Counted from the stretch's first letter, positions 1-8,375 are shown. The stretch: 64,000 nucleotides of DNA from Betaproteobacteria bacterium (GCA_009927445.1 RFMZ01000201.1:55053-119052), one strand, 5' to 3'. The notes: a model not told the origin generated them from the letters alone. Translations and numbers: made by a program.

Positions 1-1
1 T

Positions 2-946
2 GAATTTATTGGTCTGGCATACTTTGCCGAAATCCCAGTTGTTATTATCGATGTCCAACGAGGTGGACCATCAACCGGCATGCCGACCAGAACGCAGCAG
101 TCTGATATTCTAGCTTGTGCTTATGCCTCACATGGTGATACCAAACATATTCTGCTCTTTCCAGAGGATCCCTATGAGTGCTTCGAACATGCAGCCTGTT
201 CTTTTGATCTAGCTGAAAGACTCCAAACGCCAATTTTTTTAATGACTGATCTAGATATTGGCATGAATCAACGCCTATCTAAACCCTTTGCTTGGGATGA
301 AAGCAGATCTTATGACCGAGGTAAAGTCATGACCGCTGAGGAACTCGAAGCAGGTAAAGATTTTGGTCGATACAAAGATGTTGATGGCGATGGTATTCCA
401 TGGCGAACGCTGCCGGGAACACATCCAACGAAAGGTAGCTTCTTTACCAGAGGCACAAGTCGCGATGCTTATGCGCGGTACTCTGAGCGGGGTCAAGACT
501 ACACCTACAATATGGAACGTTTAGTGAAGAAGTTTTCTACTGCTGCCAAGATTGTTCCTCAACCAGTGCTGCGACTCGCCAATCAGTCGACCCGCTATGG
601 CGTCATGTATTTTGGCTCAACGAGCCCTGCAATGCAAGAAGCTCTCGATGTTCTAGAGCAATCAAAAATAGCTTTAAATGCCATGCGACTGCGGGCTTTT
701 CCGTTTTCAAAAGCGGTTGATGATTTTATTTTGCAACATGATTATGTGTTTATTGTTGAACAAAATCGAGATGCCCAAATGCATACCTTAATTATTTCGG
801 AATTAAGTATTAATCCAAATCAATTAATTAAAATATTACACTACGATGGCACACCGATTACTGCACGTTTTATCGTTACAGCCATTCAAAATCAACTAGA
901 AAAAATCAGTGCCCTATCTGATCAAAAAAACCAGGAGTTGGTATGA
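2..946 (+). CDS. 2-oxoacid:ferredoxin oxidoreductase, alpha subunit (5' end outside window)
   Basis: This is the C-terminal part of the alpha subunit of a thiamine-diphosphate (TPP) 2-oxoacid:acceptor oxidoreductase of the KorA type. The enzyme decarboxylates a 2-oxoacid such as 2-oxoglutarate to its acyl-CoA and reduces ferredoxin. The reading frame is open from base 2, before the first ATG at 80, so the real start lies upstream. The family hallmarks DVQRGGPSTG and PTRTQQSD are read across that ATG. A pyrimidine-binding-type domain and a C-terminal transketolase-like domain follow. The stop overlaps the start of the beta subunit by 4 bases (ATGA), which implies coupled translation. The substrate cannot be told from this fragment, and no separate gamma or delta (ferredoxin-like) subunit is seen downstream. 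Confidence 0.9.
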   Translation, partial: EFIGLAYFAEIPVVIIDVQRGGPSTGMPTRTQQSDILACAYASHGDTKHILLFPEDPYECFEHAACSFDLAERLQTPIFLMTDLDIGMNQRLSKPFAWDESRSYDRGKVMTAEELEAGKDFGRYKDVDGDGIPWRTLPGTHPTKGSFFTRGTSRDAYARYSERGQDYTYNMERLVKKFSTAAKIVPQPVLRLANQSTRYGVMYFGSTSPAMQEALDVLEQSKIALNAMRLRAFPFSKAVDDFILQHDYVFIVEQNRDAQMHTLIISELSINPNQLIKILHYDGTPITARFIVTAIQNQLEKISALSDQKNQELV

Positions 947-1998
947 CCTATATTGCAAAACCAATATTACATCACCCCAGCTTAACTCGAAATCAAGTTG
1001 GCTACACCCGGCGCGATTATGAAGGCAGAATTTCGACACTCTGTGCCGGTTGTGGTCATGACTCCATCTCTGCAGCCATCGTTCAAGCTTGTTGGGAAAT
1101 GAATATCGAACCACATCGCGTAGCCAAGATGTCAGGTATTGGATGTAGTTCAAAAACACCAGATTATTTTTTGGGCGCTTCGCATGGCTTTAATACGGTC
1201 CACGGGAGAATGCCCTCAGTCCTGACAGGCGCCAACTTAGCCAATCGAGAGCTACTCTATCTTGGAGTCTCAGGGGATGGTGATTCTGCTTCAATCGGAC
1301 TTGGGCAATTTGCGAACGCCATGCGTCGTAGTGTGCGGATGGCCTATATTGTTGAAAATAATGGTGTATATGGCCTGACTAAAGGACAATTTTCTGCAAC
1401 AGCAGATCAAGGTTCCAAAAGTAAAAAAGGGGTAGTTAATAACGATAGTCCAATTGATCTAGTTGGCATTGCGTTGCAACTCGGAGCAACCTATGTTGCT
1501 CGAAGTTTTTCAGGAGATAAAGCGCAACTAGTCCCCTTAATCAAAGGTGCTATCGATCATGGTGGCGCCGCATTTATTGATGTAATTAGTCCTTGTGTAA
1601 CTTTTAATAACCATCAAGGAAGCACCAAAAGCTATGATTATGTCCGCGAACATAATGAAACCGTCAATCGAATTGATTTTATCAAGCAACATGCAGAAAT
1701 CACGACAGCATATCAACCTGGCGAAGTGACCGAAATTGAACAGCATGACGGATCTATTCTTCGTCTGCGTAAATTAACGAATGATTATGATTCCACCAAT
1801 AGGTATGGCGCCCTTAGCTATGTTAATGAACATCAAGCTAAAGGAGAAGTAGTAACTGGACTGCTTTATATTGACCCTGATGCGACAGATTTACATACGG
1901 CCTTAAATACCTGTGACCAACCCTTGAACTCCTTAGCACTCGATAAACTATGTCCCGGGTCCGACATATTGTCAAAAATTAATATGTCTTTCAGGTAA
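943..1998 (+). CDS. 2-oxoacid:ferredoxin oxidoreductase, beta subunit
   Basis: This is the TPP-binding beta subunit of the same enzyme (351 aa). Cysteines C34, C37 (CAGCG) and C68 (GIGCSS), plus a later one in SPCVTFNN, match the ligands of the [4Fe-4S] cluster next to TPP in KorB and PFOR proteins. GDGD at 111-114, followed by ENNGVYGLTKGQ, is the TPP/Mg2+ site. An SD-like CAGGAG precedes the ATG, which overlaps the alpha-subunit stop. At 351 aa it is at the long end for this subunit, with a C-terminal extension of unclear role. The two-subunit form resembles KorAB of aerobes that supply reduced ferredoxin. 2-Oxoglutarate is the likeliest substrate, by inference only. Confidence 0.92.
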   Translation: MTYIAKPILHHPSLTRNQVGYTRRDYEGRISTLCAGCGHDSISAAIVQACWEMNIEPHRVAKMSGIGCSSKTPDYFLGASHGFNTVHGRMPSVLTGANLANRELLYLGVSGDGDSASIGLGQFANAMRRSVRMAYIVENNGVYGLTKGQFSATADQGSKSKKGVVNNDSPIDLVGIALQLGATYVARSFSGDKAQLVPLIKGAIDHGGAAFIDVISPCVTFNNHQGSTKSYDYVREHNETVNRIDFIKQHAEITTAYQPGEVTEIEQHDGSILRLRKLTNDYDSTNRYGALSYVNEHQAKGEVVTGLLYIDPDATDLHTALNTCDQPLNSLALDKLCPGSDILSKINMSFR

Positions 1999-2074
1999 TT
2001 ACTGCAAGAGTTGAAAATTACTGAGTATGTTTTTGCTTGTCTAATGAAATAAATTAAACTTTGAACTGGAAATC

Positions 2075-2314
2075 ATGATGAAAGCAAAAACAGCAAAAAA
2101 TGCTCCCTATGCAGTTGAGGTTGTGGCTGGCAAAACTTATCAGTGGTGTTCTTGTGGACTGAGTAAAAATCAACCCTTTTGTGATGATTCACATCAAGTG
2201 ACAGAATGTGAGCCCCTAGATTACATGGCTACCGAAAATAAAAAAGTCTTCTTTTGTGGTTGTAAACAGACTCATCAATCACCTCTTTGCGACGGCACGC
2301 ATTCCAAACTATAA
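2075..2314 (+). CDS. Double CDGSH-type iron-sulfur protein
   Basis: A 79-aa protein with two CDGSH-like iron-sulfur motifs. The first has C25, C27, C36 and H40 (CDDSH instead of CDGSH). The second has C61, C63, C72 and H76 (CDGTH). Each motif would hold a [2Fe-2S] cluster with 3-Cys/1-His ligation, as in mitoNEET-type proteins, and bacterial double-motif members are known. There is no signal peptide or membrane segment, so it should be cytosolic. It lies 76 bases after the oxidoreductase beta subunit on the same strand, so a redox link to that enzyme is possible but unproven. Starts at ATG 2075 and ATG 2078 are both possible. Confidence 0.85.
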   Translation: MMKAKTAKNAPYAVEVVAGKTYQWCSCGLSKNQPFCDDSHQVTECEPLDYMATENKKVFFCGCKQTHQSPLCDGTHSKL

Positions 2315-2379
2315 AAGAGCCACTCTTGTAAAAGCTCAGTCAAATAAATCTAAAAAATAAACTGTGTTAACGTTACGGC

Positions 2380-2787
2380 ATGCTTAGCAATCTTCAAAAT
2401 GCCTACAGTAGTGATTTATGCCTATCTATTCTAGAGACCATGCTTTTGCAGGGCTACGATTCTGTTCTCATCACCGATGCCTCAAATAATCCCAAAATTA
2501 CTTATGCGAACTCAGCGTTCACGCAACTGACTGGCTATAGCATAGATGAAATTCTCGGGAAATCTCCAAAGATTCTCCAAGGCCCAAGTACCTCCCAAGT
2601 GGTCATTCAACGTTTACGGAAATGTCTTATTGATGTCACGGTCTTTGAAGGTGAGGCCGTAAATTATAAAAAAGATGGTACGATTTTTATGATGAACTGG
2701 CGCATGATTCCAATTATTGATAATGGAGAATTAAAAGCCTGGTTAGCAATCCAACGTGAAAAAATTGTCGCATGGTTGCCAGATTAA
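2380..2787 (+). CDS. Stand-alone PAS domain protein (LOV-like, no photoactive Cys)
   Basis: A 135-aa protein made of little more than one PAS domain, roughly residues 15-130. The segments ITYANSAFTQLTGYS and ILGKSPKILQG, and KKDGTIFMMNWRMIPI near the end, are typical of PAS/LOV cores. In true LOV photoreceptors the matching motif is GxNCRFLQ; here it is GKSPKILQ, so the flavin-binding cysteine is absent. No kinase, HTH, GGDEF or EAL output domain is attached. It may sense a ligand or redox state and act through a partner protein. No partner is evident nearby, because the next gene is an amidase 112 bases downstream. Confidence 0.75.
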   Translation: MLSNLQNAYSSDLCLSILETMLLQGYDSVLITDASNNPKITYANSAFTQLTGYSIDEILGKSPKILQGPSTSQVVIQRLRKCLIDVTVFEGEAVNYKKDGTIFMMNWRMIPIIDNGELKAWLAIQREKIVAWLPD

Positions 2788-2899
2788 TAGATTACATCAG
2801 TTCATTAAAAAGATATTTTGAAATCCTGTTCGCAGTAAAAATCTCTGGGTTTTATATAACAGTTTTATACAATAATCTGTAAAATTTAAATTATTAATT

Positions 2900-4207
2900 A
2901 TGCCTGCACATCTGGGACTCATCGAAGCTTGTCGACTGATTCAATCAAAAGCTCTGGACGAAAAAAAATATTTGCAAGATTGTTACAACCTAGCAGACTT
3001 ACTCGAACCACAATTAAAAGCCTTTGTGACGCGTAGCACAATAGATGTCCTCCAAAAATCGATGCGTTCAGGACCACTATCAGCAATTCCCGTAGGGATC
3101 AAAGATATTATTTCTACGAAAGATTTAATCACGACAAATGGCTCGGTCATTTATCAAAACCACCTCCCAAAAGAAAATGCTCCAATCGTGGAAAAACTAT
3201 TTAATTTAGGTGGCGTCTTGTTCGGTAAGACAGTGTCAACCGAGTTTGCTTATAGAAAGTCCGGCCCCACAAAAAATCCATGGAACCACCAACATACTCC
3301 CGGTGGTTCTTCTAGTGGCTCAGCCGCAGCAGTAGCAGCCGGCATCGTGCCTCTAGCGGTCGGTACTCAAACACAAGGCTCTGTTATAAGGCCTGCGGCT
3401 TTTTGTGGAGTGGTTGGATTTAAACCTAGCTTTGGAACACTGCCGATAGAGGGAATTTTCCCTTTTTCTGGATCATTAGATCATGTTGGACTATTTACGC
3501 GTTCTGTCGATGACGTTGCTTATGCCTTTAATTTACTGCAACACACATCGGTACAGGCAGATGAGCACGTCAAGCCAGCTCTTGATCTGGACCAAGAGCT
3601 GGCATCTAATCTGAATCCAAGATTGGCTCTTTTAAAAACGCCTTTTGATCATTTCATCAGCCAAGAACAAGTGCTAGCTATACAACATGTAATCAGTAAA
3701 CTAAGGTCCGAGGGTGTAATCGTTAATGAAATAGAGTTGCCAACTCTTTTTTGGGATAGCCTTCACTCGATGACCACCTTGATGTTTTATGAGGCAGCTA
3801 TTGTCCACCAGCATCATGTAAAAGAATTTAAACACCTCTTAAGTGAACACATTCAGAGTCTTGTAACACAAGGGCAAGCAATTACCACCATCGAGTATGC
3901 GAATGCTAAGACTACCCAAAGCCAACTGCGTCAAGCAGTAGTACCCTATCTGAGTCAGTACGACGCTCTCCTCACCATTCCGGCAAATGGCGAAGCGCCC
4001 CTTGGACTGAGCTCTACTGGCGATCCCATGTTTTGTTCTTTGTGGAGCTTTTTAGGACTCCCCGCAATCACGATGCCTATCGCAAAGTCTCGCAATAATT
4101 TACCGCTAGGTTTACAGTTAGTAGGAAAAATGACCCAGGATCAACTCTTACTTCAAACTGCAAAAACTGTCCAAACAATCTGCTTATTCGATGTATATCA
4201 ATCCTAG
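2900..4207 (+). CDS. Amidase (amidase signature family)
   Basis: A 435-aa hydrolase of the amidase signature family, which cleaves amides to carboxylate and ammonia. The Ser-cisSer-Lys triad is visible: K68 in VGIKD, the cis-Ser in GGSSSGSAAA (about 137-139) and the nucleophile S161 in the TQTQGSVIRPA segment. The last is a slight variant of the usual TDTGGSIRxPA. Length is normal and no signal peptide is seen. It is not a GatA by context, since no gatB or gatC adjoins. It ends 15 bases before the convergent DUF1993 gene. A second, distant amidase is encoded at 57083-58357. The substrate is unknown. Confidence 0.88.
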   Translation: MPAHLGLIEACRLIQSKALDEKKYLQDCYNLADLLEPQLKAFVTRSTIDVLQKSMRSGPLSAIPVGIKDIISTKDLITTNGSVIYQNHLPKENAPIVEKLFNLGGVLFGKTVSTEFAYRKSGPTKNPWNHQHTPGGSSSGSAAAVAAGIVPLAVGTQTQGSVIRPAAFCGVVGFKPSFGTLPIEGIFPFSGSLDHVGLFTRSVDDVAYAFNLLQHTSVQADEHVKPALDLDQELASNLNPRLALLKTPFDHFISQEQVLAIQHVISKLRSEGVIVNEIELPTLFWDSLHSMTTLMFYEAAIVHQHHVKEFKHLLSEHIQSLVTQGQAITTIEYANAKTTQSQLRQAVVPYLSQYDALLTIPANGEAPLGLSSTGDPMFCSLWSFLGLPAITMPIAKSRNNLPLGLQLVGKMTQDQLLLQTAKTVQTICLFDVYQS

Positions 4208-4221
4208 GCCTAGTTGCCGAC

Positions 4222-4731
4222 CTAAATAATTTTTCCTAAATAATCTCGCTTACCAATTTCTACGCCATTATGGCGCAAAATATTGTATGCCGTTGTGATA
4301 TGAAAATAGACGTTAGGTAAAGCATGGCTGAGCAAAAATTGCATGCCAACGTAATGAGTCTCTTTATCGCCCCGCTTGGTAATGATTACCTTGTCCTCTG
4401 TACCATCAATCTGTTGGGGCGTAAAACCCTCAACAAACAATATTGTCTTAGCGATGCGTTTTTGTAAGTCAGCAATCGTCTGTTCATTATCTTCATAAGC
4501 GGGAATATCAACGCCTGCCAATCGTGCAACAACAGATTTGGCAGTGTCGGTAGCTATTTGAACCTGCCTAGTCAAATTGAGCATATCAGGAAATAATCGA
4601 AAATGCGTAAATGCAGTGGCATCTAATTTTTTTGCTTCAATGTGGATCTGCGACTTTTCTAGGATTGCAGAAAGATTTGTCAACATATTAACTAGTCGAG
4701 GAACGCTGGCTTGGAACATGGATATTGTCAT
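4222..4731 (-). CDS. DUF1993 family protein
   Basis: A 169-aa protein that matches the DUF1993 family in length and pattern. It starts MTISMFQASVPRL, has a helical body with LFPDMLNLTRQVQ, and ends in a YFHITTAYNILRHNG segment near the C terminus, followed by IGKRDYLG. The fold is thought to be a DinB-like four-helix bundle. Here the histidine in the TTAYNILRHNG segment could be part of a metal site, but this is not certain. An AAAGG ribosome site precedes the ATG at 4731. It diverges from the carboxylesterase gene and converges with the amidase. Function is unknown. Confidence 0.8.
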   Translation of the reverse strand: MTISMFQASVPRLVNMLTNLSAILEKSQIHIEAKKLDATAFTHFRLFPDMLNLTRQVQIATDTAKSVVARLAGVDIPAYEDNEQTIADLQKRIAKTILFVEGFTPQQIDGTEDKVIITKRGDKETHYVGMQFLLSHALPNVYFHITTAYNILRHNGVEIGKRDYLGKII

Positions 4732-4754
4732 AAAACACCTTTCATATAAAAAAC

Positions 4755-4783
4755 TTGAGAGTATTTATACTACACCCTAAAAT
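4755..4783 (+). promoter_or_regulatory. Predicted sigma70 promoter for the carboxylesterase gene
   Basis: TTGAGA (4755-4760) and TAAAAT (4778-4783) are separated by exactly 17 bases. Transcription would start near 4790, a short distance before the start codon at 4817. This is a good match to the -35/-10 consensus, found by eye only. Confidence 0.5.
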
Positions 4784-4816
4784 AGAATAATCTCTTTAGA
4801 AATATGATTGCTAACT

Positions 4817-5488
4817 ATGCTGACTTGTATTGAACATGAAACATCACCAAACCCGCTCGCTAGCGTAATTTGGATGCATGGCCTAGGTGCTGATGGGAGC
4901 GACTTTGCAGGAATTGTCCCGCAATTAAATCTGCGTCATTGTCCTCCTATTCGGTTTGTATTCCCAAACGCACCCAGCATGCCAGTCACGGTCAATAATG
5001 GCTATGTGATGCCCGCTTGGTACGATATTTATGGCAGTAATTTGGTCCAAAAACAGGATGCTACCGGTATCACACGCTCCGCCCAAGCTATTTGCGAATT
5101 AATTGAGCAGGAGGTAAAAAGAGGGATTCCCTATGAAAATATTGCCCTAGCAGGTTTTTCGCAAGGCTGTGCCATGGCCTTACACACTGGCTTACTATTT
5201 CCAAAAGAACTAGCTGGAATTATTGCCTTATCCGGATACCTGCCACTAGCTGATCAGTTTAAGAGTCAACGACAACTGACAAACCAAAATACGCCAATTT
5301 TTTTAGCGCACGGCATCTATGACCCAGTTGTAGTTCCAGAGCGTGCTGAAGAGTCACGTAAATTACTCGTAGAGCTTGGCTATCAAGTCCACTGGAAAAC
5401 TTATCCCATGGAGCATTCAGTCCATCCCCAAGAGTTAATCGATATTGCCGAATTTTTCAATCAAATCTTTAAAAAAATTGCGTCTTGA
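4817..5488 (+). CDS. Carboxylesterase / phospholipase-type alpha/beta hydrolase
   Basis: A 223-aa serine esterase of the carboxylesterase/lysophospholipase (PF02230-like) family, related to EstB of Pseudomonas. The nucleophile S115 lies in GFSQG, and the acid D169 (GIYDPVV) and the base H200 (MEHSVHP) complete the triad. WMHGLGADGSDF forms the oxyanion region. It has no signal peptide and is probably cytosolic. A TTG at 4808 is in frame, but ATG 4817 gives the usual N terminus. A consensus-like promoter lies just upstream, so it is probably transcribed alone. It ends one base before the convergent DUF4936 gene. Confidence 0.88.
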   Translation: MLTCIEHETSPNPLASVIWMHGLGADGSDFAGIVPQLNLRHCPPIRFVFPNAPSMPVTVNNGYVMPAWYDIYGSNLVQKQDATGITRSAQAICELIEQEVKRGIPYENIALAGFSQGCAMALHTGLLFPKELAGIIALSGYLPLADQFKSQRQLTNQNTPIFLAHGIYDPVVVPERAEESRKLLVELGYQVHWKTYPMEHSVHPQELIDIAEFFNQIFKKIAS

Positions 5489-5489
5489 T

Positions 5490-5795
5490 TTAAACCAACG
5501 GTATAAAAATCTCGACTTTTCTTGCTAAGGGTAAGCCACTTTCCTGAGCACTCGTTGCAATCTTGGCAATCATTTCTGATGTAACCCCCCCAGGGTATCG
5601 ATAAACCTCCATCCAAGTTTCCAAGCCATCACTTGAAACTTCGGGACGTTGCATCATTTCTATTTCCAAATCCCTGTATTGGGCTTTTAAATTCTGAGCC
5701 ATCAGACGGAGTAAATGCAGAGTTGTTACATGTTGCGCAGTAGTAATTTTATAGTATACAAAAAGTGTCGTAGCAGTCTGCATATCGTATCCCAT
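5490..5795 (-). CDS. DUF4936 family protein
   Basis: A 101-aa protein of the DUF4936 family, which is found mainly in Burkholderiales. The segments LFVYYKI near the N terminus, MMQRPE and TWMEVYRYPGG fit the family. Its length is normal and it has no signal peptide. The start lies one base after the ubiX stop on the same strand, so the two are almost certainly co-transcribed. ATG 5783 is an alternative start. The family has no known function; the ferredoxin-like appearance (two beta-alpha-beta halves) is a guess. Confidence 0.75.
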   Translation of the reverse strand: MGYDMQTATTLFVYYKITTAQHVTTLHLLRLMAQNLKAQYRDLEIEMMQRPEVSSDGLETWMEVYRYPGGVTSEMIAKIATSAQESGLPLARKVEIFIPLV

Positions 5796-5796
5796 T

Positions 5797-6399
5797 TTAA
5801 GAATTTTGGGTCGTTGATAGTGCTTGTTTACCCATACCAGACCAACGTTTGACTAAACTCGTATCAATCTCAAATAAATCTAAACAACGGCCTGTTGTAT
5901 GGTTCACAATATCATCGATTGTTTCTGGCTTTGAATAAAACATTGGAACCGGCGGCATAATTACCGCACCATTTTCAGTGGCTTGGGTCATCGACCTTAA
6001 GTGCCCTAAATGCAGTGGAGTCTCTCGAACCATTAAGACTAACCGACGTCTTTCTTTGAGGACAACATCAGCCGCCCGCGATAATAGACTCGTGGTCGTA
6101 CCCCAAGCCACTTCAGACAAAGAACGAATCGAGCACGGCGCAATCACCATGCCCAACGTTTTAAATGAACCAGAGGCAATTGTTGCCCCAATATTTTTAT
6201 TGTTATGAACCACACTTGCCAAGCTCTCAACATCCTTAATCGTCAAATCCATCTCTGACGAAAGAGTTAGTTTGGCCGAGTCAGACATCACTAAATGGGT
6301 CTCTATCTCAGAGCCATATAAGGCTTGTAAAATCCGCACGCCGTATACAATCCCTGAGGCGCCACTTATACCGACAATTAAACGCTTTGGATGATCCAT
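5797..6399 (-). CDS. ubiX: Flavin prenyltransferase UbiX
   Basis: This enzyme joins dimethylallyl (mono)phosphate to FMN to make prenyl-FMN, the cofactor of UbiD-type decarboxylases. GISGASG (10-16) is the FMN-binding start. SFKTLGMVIAPCSIRSLS, the KERRRLVLMVRETPLHLGHL segment and the PPVPMFYSKP end are all classic UbiX. At 200 aa it is full length. ATG 6399 was chosen over the in-frame TTG at 6405 because it gives the standard N terminus MDHPKRLIVGISG. It is followed by DUF4936, not by ubiD. The nearest ubiD-like gene is 5 kb away at 11303-12907 on the same strand, and this protein probably serves it as well as ubiquinone synthesis. Confidence 0.93.
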   Translation of the reverse strand: MDHPKRLIVGISGASGIVYGVRILQALYGSEIETHLVMSDSAKLTLSSEMDLTIKDVESLASVVHNNKNIGATIASGSFKTLGMVIAPCSIRSLSEVAWGTTTSLLSRAADVVLKERRRLVLMVRETPLHLGHLRSMTQATENGAVIMPPVPMFYSKPETIDDIVNHTTGRCLDLFEIDTSLVKRWSGMGKQALSTTQNS

Positions 6400-6473
6400 A
6401 AACAACTCACTTTGTTAGATTCGGACTTTGAATTAAAAAAACTCTAAAAAACCTAGCTAGCCAAGCATCTTTT

Positions 6474-6495
6474 GCATAGGCGCTGCATAGGCGCT
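6474..6495. repeat. Tandem 11-mer repeat
   Basis: GCATAGGCGCT occurs twice back to back (6474-6484 and 6485-6495) in the 287-base gap between the divergent ubiX and RidA-like genes. It could be a slipped-strand duplication or a pair of binding sites, one helical turn apart. Nothing else in the gap stands out apart from AT-rich, promoter-like sequence close to 6687. Confidence 0.6.
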
Positions 6496-6686
6496 TTAGA
6501 CCGGTGCCAATTTCATTATATTCTGTTTAAAGGGCATCCTTTGATCAGTGTGTACCTCACAGAAGATAATCCCCACTTTGAACATAGCAATGTCTCACTT
6601 AGGGTAGTTGCTTTTCGTAATACAGTATGATTACCACAAATGATCTTTATATGATTAACTATTAAATAAACTTTTAAAATATCCAC

Positions 6687-7160
6687 ATGTCTAGTCCTAC
6701 TTCTACAATATCCGAACGTTTACAAAACTTAGGTATCAAACTCCCTCCAGCAAGCCCACCAGCAGCAGCCTACGTGATGTCTGCCGCAATTGGCTCGACA
6801 GTTTTTCTATCAGGCCATATTGCGAAACAACATGGCAAACCTTGGGTAGGAAAACTAGGTCTTGATATGGATACCGCGACTGGCAAACTTGCCGCTAGAG
6901 CAATTACGATTGACCTCTTAGCGACCCTGCAGGAGCATGCTGGCTCCCTAGATCGGGTTAAACGTATCGTAAAAGTGATGGGATTAGTCAATTCCACATC
7001 TGAATTTACTGAGCACCATCTTGTGATCAATGGCTGTTCCGAGCTCCTTTTTGAAGTATTTGGAGAAGCCGGGAAACATGCCAGAAGCGCTTTTGGAGTA
7101 GCTCAAATACCTCTGGGCTGTTGTGTTGAGATTGAACTCATCGCCGAACTCCACCCATAG
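6687..7160 (+). CDS. RidA-like protein (YjgF/YER057c/UK114 superfamily, long subtype)
   Basis: A 157-aa RidA-like protein. Members with the key Arg hydrolyse reactive enamine/imine intermediates, but several subtypes have unknown roles. The ISERLQNLGIKLPPASPPAAAYV start, FLSGHIAKQHGK, KVMGLVNSTSEFTEHHLVINGCSELL and the ending FGVAQIPLGCCVEIELIAEL match the longer ~150-aa subgroup rather than the 128-aa RidA. The usual Arg of the RidA active site (xxRxxV near the C terminus) is not obvious here: the segment reads HARSAFGVAQIP, which offers R in a similar position. It is followed 20 bases later by a VOC gene, so they probably form one operon. Confidence 0.85.
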   Translation: MSSPTSTISERLQNLGIKLPPASPPAAAYVMSAAIGSTVFLSGHIAKQHGKPWVGKLGLDMDTATGKLAARAITIDLLATLQEHAGSLDRVKRIVKVMGLVNSTSEFTEHHLVINGCSELLFEVFGEAGKHARSAFGVAQIPLGCCVEIELIAELHP

Positions 7161-7180
7161 ATCTGAAGCACGCATTTTTG

Positions 7181-7945
7181 ATGAACTACCAGTTCGATCA
7201 TCTAGTACTGATGGCTAGAGACCAAATATTAGCGATCAGTAATCAATTAGCTAAGCTAGGTTTTAATTTAACGCAATTATCAAAACATAATTTGGGATCT
7301 TCTAACCAACTATGTATGCTAGATAGTACGTATTTAGAAGTTCTCGGATGGGAGTATGGCACAGTCCCTCAGCGTAAAGAAATAGCAGATTTAGCAATTG
7401 GCTTAGACGCGCTTGTTTTTAAAACAAATGATGCGGAGCAATGCTTTAATTATTTAAAACAAGCGGGGTTCGATCCAAATCCTATCCAAGATCTCTCGCG
7501 CCCTGCCCTAGTTAACGAACTGATTCAAACGGCCCTGTTTAAAACAGTACGGTTTTCTGTTCAACCAATTACCGGTCTCAGAATTTATTTCTGTGAACAT
7601 CTGACCCCAGATTATCTCTGGTTTGACCAAGTAACAAAGCATCCTAATGGAAAAAATCACTTGCAAGAGATTGTTATAGCAAGCCCTGATCCAGAACATA
7701 CGACAGACTTACTGCATCGACTGCTTGATATAGCCATGCCGCAATCCTTAAAAAATTCGGAGTATCTCATGGATCTAAGTAATTGCGTCTTACGTATCAA
7801 GCCCGCAGTAACCCTGACAGTTCCATACATTGAAGAAGTTAGGATAAGTACGATTAAAGTAAATACTGCGGCTAACTCAAAGAACTCAAATCTAGATCAA
7901 GCTACCCAAGATCTAGTCATCAACAGGAATTTTTTTGGTAACTGA
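7181..7945 (+). CDS. VOC / glyoxalase-like domain protein
   Basis: A 254-aa protein that opens with FDHLVLMARD, the standard first strand and histidine of a glyoxalase-like (Glyoxalase_3 type) domain. LGSSNQLCMLDSTYLEVLGWE follows, holding the second ligand-type Glu region. A second vicinal-oxygen-chelate-like module, HLQEIVIASPDPEHT, starts at about residue 160. ATG 7181 was chosen; the in-frame TTG at 7178 adds one residue. It lies 20 bases after the RidA-like gene. This family often resembles lyases or dioxygenase-fold enzymes, but the reaction cannot be predicted. Confidence 0.75.
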   Translation: MNYQFDHLVLMARDQILAISNQLAKLGFNLTQLSKHNLGSSNQLCMLDSTYLEVLGWEYGTVPQRKEIADLAIGLDALVFKTNDAEQCFNYLKQAGFDPNPIQDLSRPALVNELIQTALFKTVRFSVQPITGLRIYFCEHLTPDYLWFDQVTKHPNGKNHLQEIVIASPDPEHTTDLLHRLLDIAMPQSLKNSEYLMDLSNCVLRIKPAVTLTVPYIEEVRISTIKVNTAANSKNSNLDQATQDLVINRNFFGN

Positions 7946-8183
7946 TTGGGATAATTAGAGTTCATCTATTTGTCCCCCGCCCCACTAATCCACTCAGTTC
8001 GATTCTATAATTTCAATATTGCTCTTTAGTAGGATCTTTTTCAAGGATAGCCTGGCTAGTTTATCAGTTTTGGCTCTACTTTCAATGAACTACCAAAGAT
8101 TCCCCGTAGGATGAATAATCTGATGTAGATGACGATAGTTAGTTGTTACTGGCTCAAGCAGGCATAAAAAACAGCTTACCTGA

Positions 8184-8339
8184 TCACAACTGCAAGTGTT
8201 TGACCGAGTCGAGTTCATCTTGAATTTTTTTCTCTTCTTCCTTTTTCTTGCGTTTTAAGAAAAAGCGTCTTCTCTCGCCAAGGAGGGAGGAAGTAAAGGT
8301 AATCGTTACAAGCAAAAGGGTGGTGTAGTAAAGAGTCAT
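8184..8339 (-). CDS. Possible 51-aa single-pass membrane protein
   Basis: An ATG-to-TGA frame of 51 codons. Residues 3-20 (YYTTLLLVTITFTSSLL core) are hydrophobic and could span the membrane. They are followed by a very basic, then alternating Lys/Glu, helix (RRRFFLKRKKKEEEKKIQDEL) that looks like a short coiled coil. This tidy order of hydrophobic segment, basic stop-transfer and charged helix is unlikely by chance, but no clear Shine-Dalgarno site is seen. I do not recognise the protein. Conservation in relatives would decide whether it is real. Confidence 0.4.
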   Translation of the reverse strand: MTLYYTTLLLVTITFTSSLLGERRRFFLKRKKKEEEKKIQDELDSVKHLQL

Positions 8340-8375
8340 AACTTGAATTTCGTGTTGATTTAATTAATATTCTAG

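Noticed and set aside
2380..2787. LOV blue-light photoreceptor
   Set aside because: The motif reads GKSPKILQ, without the flavin-adduct cysteine of GxNCRFLQ, so light sensing by the usual chemistry is not supported.
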